From CAZKUB01 sp964592335 (GTDB lineage Archaea > Thermoplasmatota > E2 > DHVEG-1): a stretch of DNA of 18,254 bases. The position numbers and the translations under genes were made by a program. The stretch is from assembly GCA_964592335.1 (NCBI GenBank), contig CAZQEU010000028.1:1-18254 (forward strand). Reading direction: 5' to 3'. Numbering within the stretch: position 1 is the stretch's first letter; each line of letters opens with the position of its first letter. Below the pieces are notes generated by a model that saw only the letters and a list, made by a program, of their open reading frames with translations, was not told the DNA's origin and searched no databases. Of this stretch, positions 15,718-18,254 are shown piece by piece.

Positions 15718-15774
15718 AAGGGGTGACTTAAATATTGCTACTGATTTTTAAGAGGTCTATACTGCTATAATTTT

Positions 15775-16374
15775 CTAAAATTTGTACCCAAACATCTCTA
15801 TGTCTCTTTTAAAATGATTTCTTATGACTTCTTTTGTTTCTTCGTTGTAGTATTCTCGATATGATTTATGTTTTGTTTTTTTAAGATGAGGTAATCCCCT
15901 CTTTTTCCCAATAATTTTACATATTTTTGAAAAATCTTCTTCGATATTTTCGAATTTTCCGATAAAATCAACCATTATTTTACCATCTTTGTCAGTTATC
16001 CATTTGACTTGTGGTATATACAAAATCTTATATTTTAAGGGAATTTTTTTTTCTACATATTTTTCTTCTATCCATTGTGCAAAACTATAATTTTTATATT
16101 TTTGAGTTCTTTGGAGTTGATAATGATACTGAGAAACTATTTTATCCCACGGGTTTCTTACAAATGTAAATTTAAATCTTTTCCCCCATCTTTTATCTCC
16201 TATTTCCTTCTTAAAATCTATAGCTGTAGCATGATGATTTTGGGGAAGATAAAGTGCTTTTTTGATACTTGTTCCACCTGTTTTGTTGATATGAATAAAA
16301 ACATAGTCTGCAAAGTATATTGCATAAAACATTTTTATTTGCCTATCTACTATACTAGCTATAGTATGTTTCAT
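15775..16374 (-). CDS. Sulfotransferase family 2-type protein (Sulfotransfer_2)
   Basis: A compact predicted carbohydrate sulfotransferase of 199 residues in the Sulfotransfer_2 group, which includes HNK-1, chondroitin and heparan 2-O sulfotransferases. The PAPS 5'-phosphosulfate loop is HINKTGGTSI at 28-37, where the group has K-T/V-A/G-G-T-S. H47/H48 (QNHHAT) lie where the group often has a catalytic histidine. FVRNPWDKIVSQYHY (71-85) is the characteristic 3'-phosphate strand with R73 and S81. DFIGKFENIEEDF (136-148) is the usual C-terminal motif. It is shorter than many members, but the core is complete. The start at 16374 lies 17 bases after the gyrA stop on the same strand, so the two may be co-transcribed. 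No ribosome site is visible. A later ATG (residue 15, MFYAIYFADYVF) is possible. Confidence 0.87.
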   Translation of the reverse strand: MKHTIASIVDRQIKMFYAIYFADYVFIHINKTGGTSIKKALYLPQNHHATAIDFKKEIGDKRWGKRFKFTFVRNPWDKIVSQYHYQLQRTQKYKNYSFAQWIEEKYVEKKIPLKYKILYIPQVKWITDKDGKIMVDFIGKFENIEEDFSKICKIIGKKRGLPHLKKTKHKSYREYYNEETKEVIRNHFKRDIEMFGYKF

Positions 16375-16391
16375 AAATATCTTATTTTTTA

Positions 16392-18254
16392 TTATGAATC
16401 TTCTTCTACATTACACTCTTCGTCTTCATCTTTTTCCATGATTTTTGAAACACTTACAACTTTGTCGTCTTCGTTGAGCCTCATAATTGTTACGCCCATA
16501 GTATTTCGTCCTTGTATACGTACGTCTTTTATGGGTATTCTTACTACCATTCCGTTTTTGCTGGTAATCATTATTTCATCATCATCAGTTAGCTCTCTTA
16601 CATAGATTACTTCACCGTTTCTCTCGTTTGTAATGATTGTTCTAACACCTTTGCTTCCACGATGTGTTTTACGATACTCTGATATTGGTGAGCGTTTACC
16701 ATATCCATTTTCTGTGATTGTCAGTAGGTTTCCATCTTCATGTTCGACTATTGCCATGGATACTACTTTATCACCTTTTTTAAGTCTCATACCGATAACC
16801 CCACGGGTGACCCGCCCCATAGCTCTTACTTCTTTTTCATCGAATTTACATGCTTGGCCTTTTGCTGATGCAATAAGAATTGTCTGATTCCCATCAGATA
16901 ATCTTGTAGAAATCAATTCATCGTCTTCATCAAGTCTTATCGCTCGTACTCCATTAACCCTGATATTGCCATAGGCAGATAGAACTGTTTTTTTGACAAG
17001 CCCGTTTTTTGTCGAAAATACTAGGTTGTGCTCATCATCAAACTCATGTATTGGTATCGCTGTTTCTACATATTCACCTTCTTCAAGTCTTGGAAGTAAA
17101 TTAACAATTGCTTTTCCTTTTGAGTGTCTTCCACCCTCAGGAATCTTGTATCCTTTTAGCCAGAAACATTTACCATGGTTTGTAAAAAACATTATGTAAT
17201 CATGAGTGTTTGTTATAAATGAGTCAACAATTACATCCTCTTCTTTTGTTTTCATACCAACAAGGCCTTTTCCACCGCGGTGCTGGGTTCTATAAGTTTC
17301 ACAGGGAATTCTTTTGATATAGCCACTGTCAGTAATTGTGATTATTACATCCTGCTCAGGTATCAAATCTTCCATATCAACAGTTATTTCGCCTTCAACA
17401 ATATCAGTACGTCTTTCATCACCGAATTTTTCTTTTATCTCGATCAGCTCTTTTTTAATCTCATCAAGAATATGTTGTCTGTCAGATAGAAGCCATTCAA
17501 GCTCTTCAATTAATTTTTTAGTTTCATTGTAGTCCTGCTCGACTTTCTCTATTTCCATACCAGTAAGTTTTTGAAGCCTTAAATCAAGAATAGCTTTGAC
17601 TTGTTCTTCAGAAAATTCAAATCTTTTCATTAGTTTTTCTTTTGCTTCGTCAACAGTTTTACTTGCTCGGATTATCTTAATTACTTCATCAATGTTTTTA
17701 AGTGCCAGCATAAATCCTTCAAGGATATGCATCTTTTCTTTTGCTTTTTTAAGATCATATTTTGTCCTGCGAGTGATAACAAGAACACGGTATTCAATAA
17801 AATGAGTAATCAATTCTTTAAGACCAAGTGTCTTTGGCTCTCCATCAACAATTGCAAGATTGTTTACACCAAAGGTAGTCTGCATCTCAGTATGTTTAAA
17901 TAGTTGAGACAATACAACATCCTCTATTGCATCACGCTTCAATAGAATTACAACTCTCATACCTTCTCTATCTGATTCGTCACGAAGATCACTTATTCCT
18001 TCTATTTTTTTATCTTTAACAAGCCTGGCAATAGACTGCAATAGCTTTGATTTATTTACTTGATAAGGAAGTTCAGTAATGATAATTCTTTTTCTGTTTT
18101 CTTTTTCTTCGATATGGGTTTTAGCACGAACTCTGAGTAGGCCTCTACCTTCTGAATAAGCCTGAAGAATCCCTGCTTTTCCATAGATTGTTCCACCAGT
18201 TGGAAAATCAGGACCCTTTATTGTTTCCATCAAATCAACTGTGTTTATTTCAGG
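16392..18254 (-). CDS. gyrA: DNA gyrase subunit A, C-terminal part (cut by window edge)
   Basis: The 3' two thirds of gyrA. The frame stays open to the right edge, giving 620 residues; the first seven (PEINTVD) precede LMETIKGPDFPTGG, a conserved GyrA segment. The catalytic tyrosine and DNA-gate start therefore lie outside the window. Visible parts, counting from the L of LMETIKG as residue 1: the tower and coiled-coil region up to about 265, then the DNA-wrapping beta-pinwheel from about 285. Repeated blades carry TQHRGGKGLVG, GRHSKGKAIVN, GNIRVNGVRAIRL, GRVTRGVIGMRL, THRGSKGVRTI and GRNTMGVTIMRL. QHRGGKG (317-323, bases 17265-17285) is the GyrA box, which marks it as gyrase rather than topoisomerase IV; H replaces the usual R at its second position. 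An acidic tail (KDEDEECNVEEDS) ends the protein. Gyrase introduces negative supercoils with GyrB; no gyrB is present in this window. Confidence 0.96.
   Translation of the reverse strand, partial: PEINTVDLMETIKGPDFPTGGTIYGKAGILQAYSEGRGLLRVRAKTHIEEKENRKRIIITELPYQVNKSKLLQSIARLVKDKKIEGISDLRDESDREGMRVVILLKRDAIEDVVLSQLFKHTEMQTTFGVNNLAIVDGEPKTLGLKELITHFIEYRVLVITRRTKYDLKKAKEKMHILEGFMLALKNIDEVIKIIRASKTVDEAKEKLMKRFEFSEEQVKAILDLRLQKLTGMEIEKVEQDYNETKKLIEELEWLLSDRQHILDEIKKELIEIKEKFGDERRTDIVEGEITVDMEDLIPEQDVIITITDSGYIKRIPCETYRTQHRGGKGLVGMKTKEEDVIVDSFITNTHDYIMFFTNHGKCFWLKGYKIPEGGRHSKGKAIVNLLPRLEEGEYVETAIPIHEFDDEHNLVFSTKNGLVKKTVLSAYGNIRVNGVRAIRLDEDDELISTRLSDGNQTILIASAKGQACKFDEKEVRAMGRVTRGVIGMRLKKGDKVVSMAIVEHEDGNLLTITENGYGKRSPISEYRKTHRGSKGVRTIITNERNGEVIYVRELTDDDEIMITSKNGMVVRIPIKDVRIQGRNTMGVTIMRLNEDDKVVSVSKIMEKDEDEECNVEEDS

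Larger units (their letters stand above)
15382..15774. other. Intergenic region with hairpin array
   Basis: A 393-base stretch without a gene. The left half (15382-15590) is AT-rich spacer holding the unassigned promoter of the 14446-15381 gene; TATA-like words occur on the minus strand near 15433-15445 and 15501-15510. The right half contains the four-hairpin array described separately. I see no ORF for a transposase or TnpB on either strand. Confidence 0.65.

Noticed and set aside
15632..15743. Box C/D small RNA (GGATGAA as box C, CTGA at 15741-15744 as box D)
   Set aside because: Box C is imperfect, the boxes are about 105 bases apart, internal C'/D' boxes are missing, and strong hairpins lie between them.
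16075..16605. Plus-strand ORF of 176 codons
   Set aside because: It runs antisense across two well-supported genes (sulfotransferase and gyrA) and its Ser/Ile-rich translation has no domain features.
16392..18254. Topoisomerase IV ParC rather than GyrA
   Set aside because: A complete beta-pinwheel with a GyrA-box sequence and an acidic tail fits GyrA.

Overview
The window most likely comes from a low-GC euryarchaeon, plausibly in or near the Thermoplasmatota. This rests on several signals. The AT-rich intergenic regions carry archaeal-style A/T-only TATA boxes rather than bacterial -35/-10 pairs. Ribosome binding sites resemble GGTGATC or GGAGGT. There is a secreted gingipain-type C25 peptidase of a kind common in sediment and marine Thermoplasmatota, and a bacterial-type gyrA, which many euryarchaea carry. 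No ribosomal RNA or other taxonomic marker is present, so the assignment is an inference.

Layout. (1) Positions 146-3919, minus strand: a small glycosylation-prone membrane protein of unknown function, then a non-coding gap with two tRNA-like fragments in opposite orientations, then an 847-residue secreted C25 cysteine peptidase with both catalytic residues. (2) Positions 4113-16374: a surface-glycan island. It holds four sulfotransferases of clearly different sequence (4113-4913 +, 4935-5903 -, 14446-15381 -, 15775-16374 -), an alkaline-phosphatase-superfamily phosphoesterase (6055-7659 +), a GT4-like glycosyltransferase (7708-8910 -), a plus-strand cluster of SDR oxidoreductase, UGT-like glycosyltransferase and 14-TM Wzx/MOP flippase (9085-12759), and a second UGT-like glycosyltransferase paralogous to the first (13076-14359 +). 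(3) Positions 15600-15717: a non-coding array of four consecutive hairpins. (4) Positions 16392-18254, minus: the C-terminal two thirds of DNA gyrase subunit A, running off the right edge.

How the island could work (inference): glycosyltransferases build a lipid-linked or lipid-anchored sugar on the cytoplasmic face, the SDR modifies a sugar or lipid precursor, PAPS-dependent sulfotransferases add sulfate at several positions, and the flippase moves the product outward. No PAPS-synthesis gene is present here, so the sulfate donor would have to be made elsewhere. Genes switch strand often, so this is a mosaic of short transcription units rather than one operon.

Most worth a second look: the four-hairpin array at 15600-15717, which resembles the ends of IS200/IS605-type elements or their omega-RNA but has no transposase or TnpB gene nearby; the sulfotransferase-rich glycan island; and the divergent tRNA-like fragments at 1019-1141.
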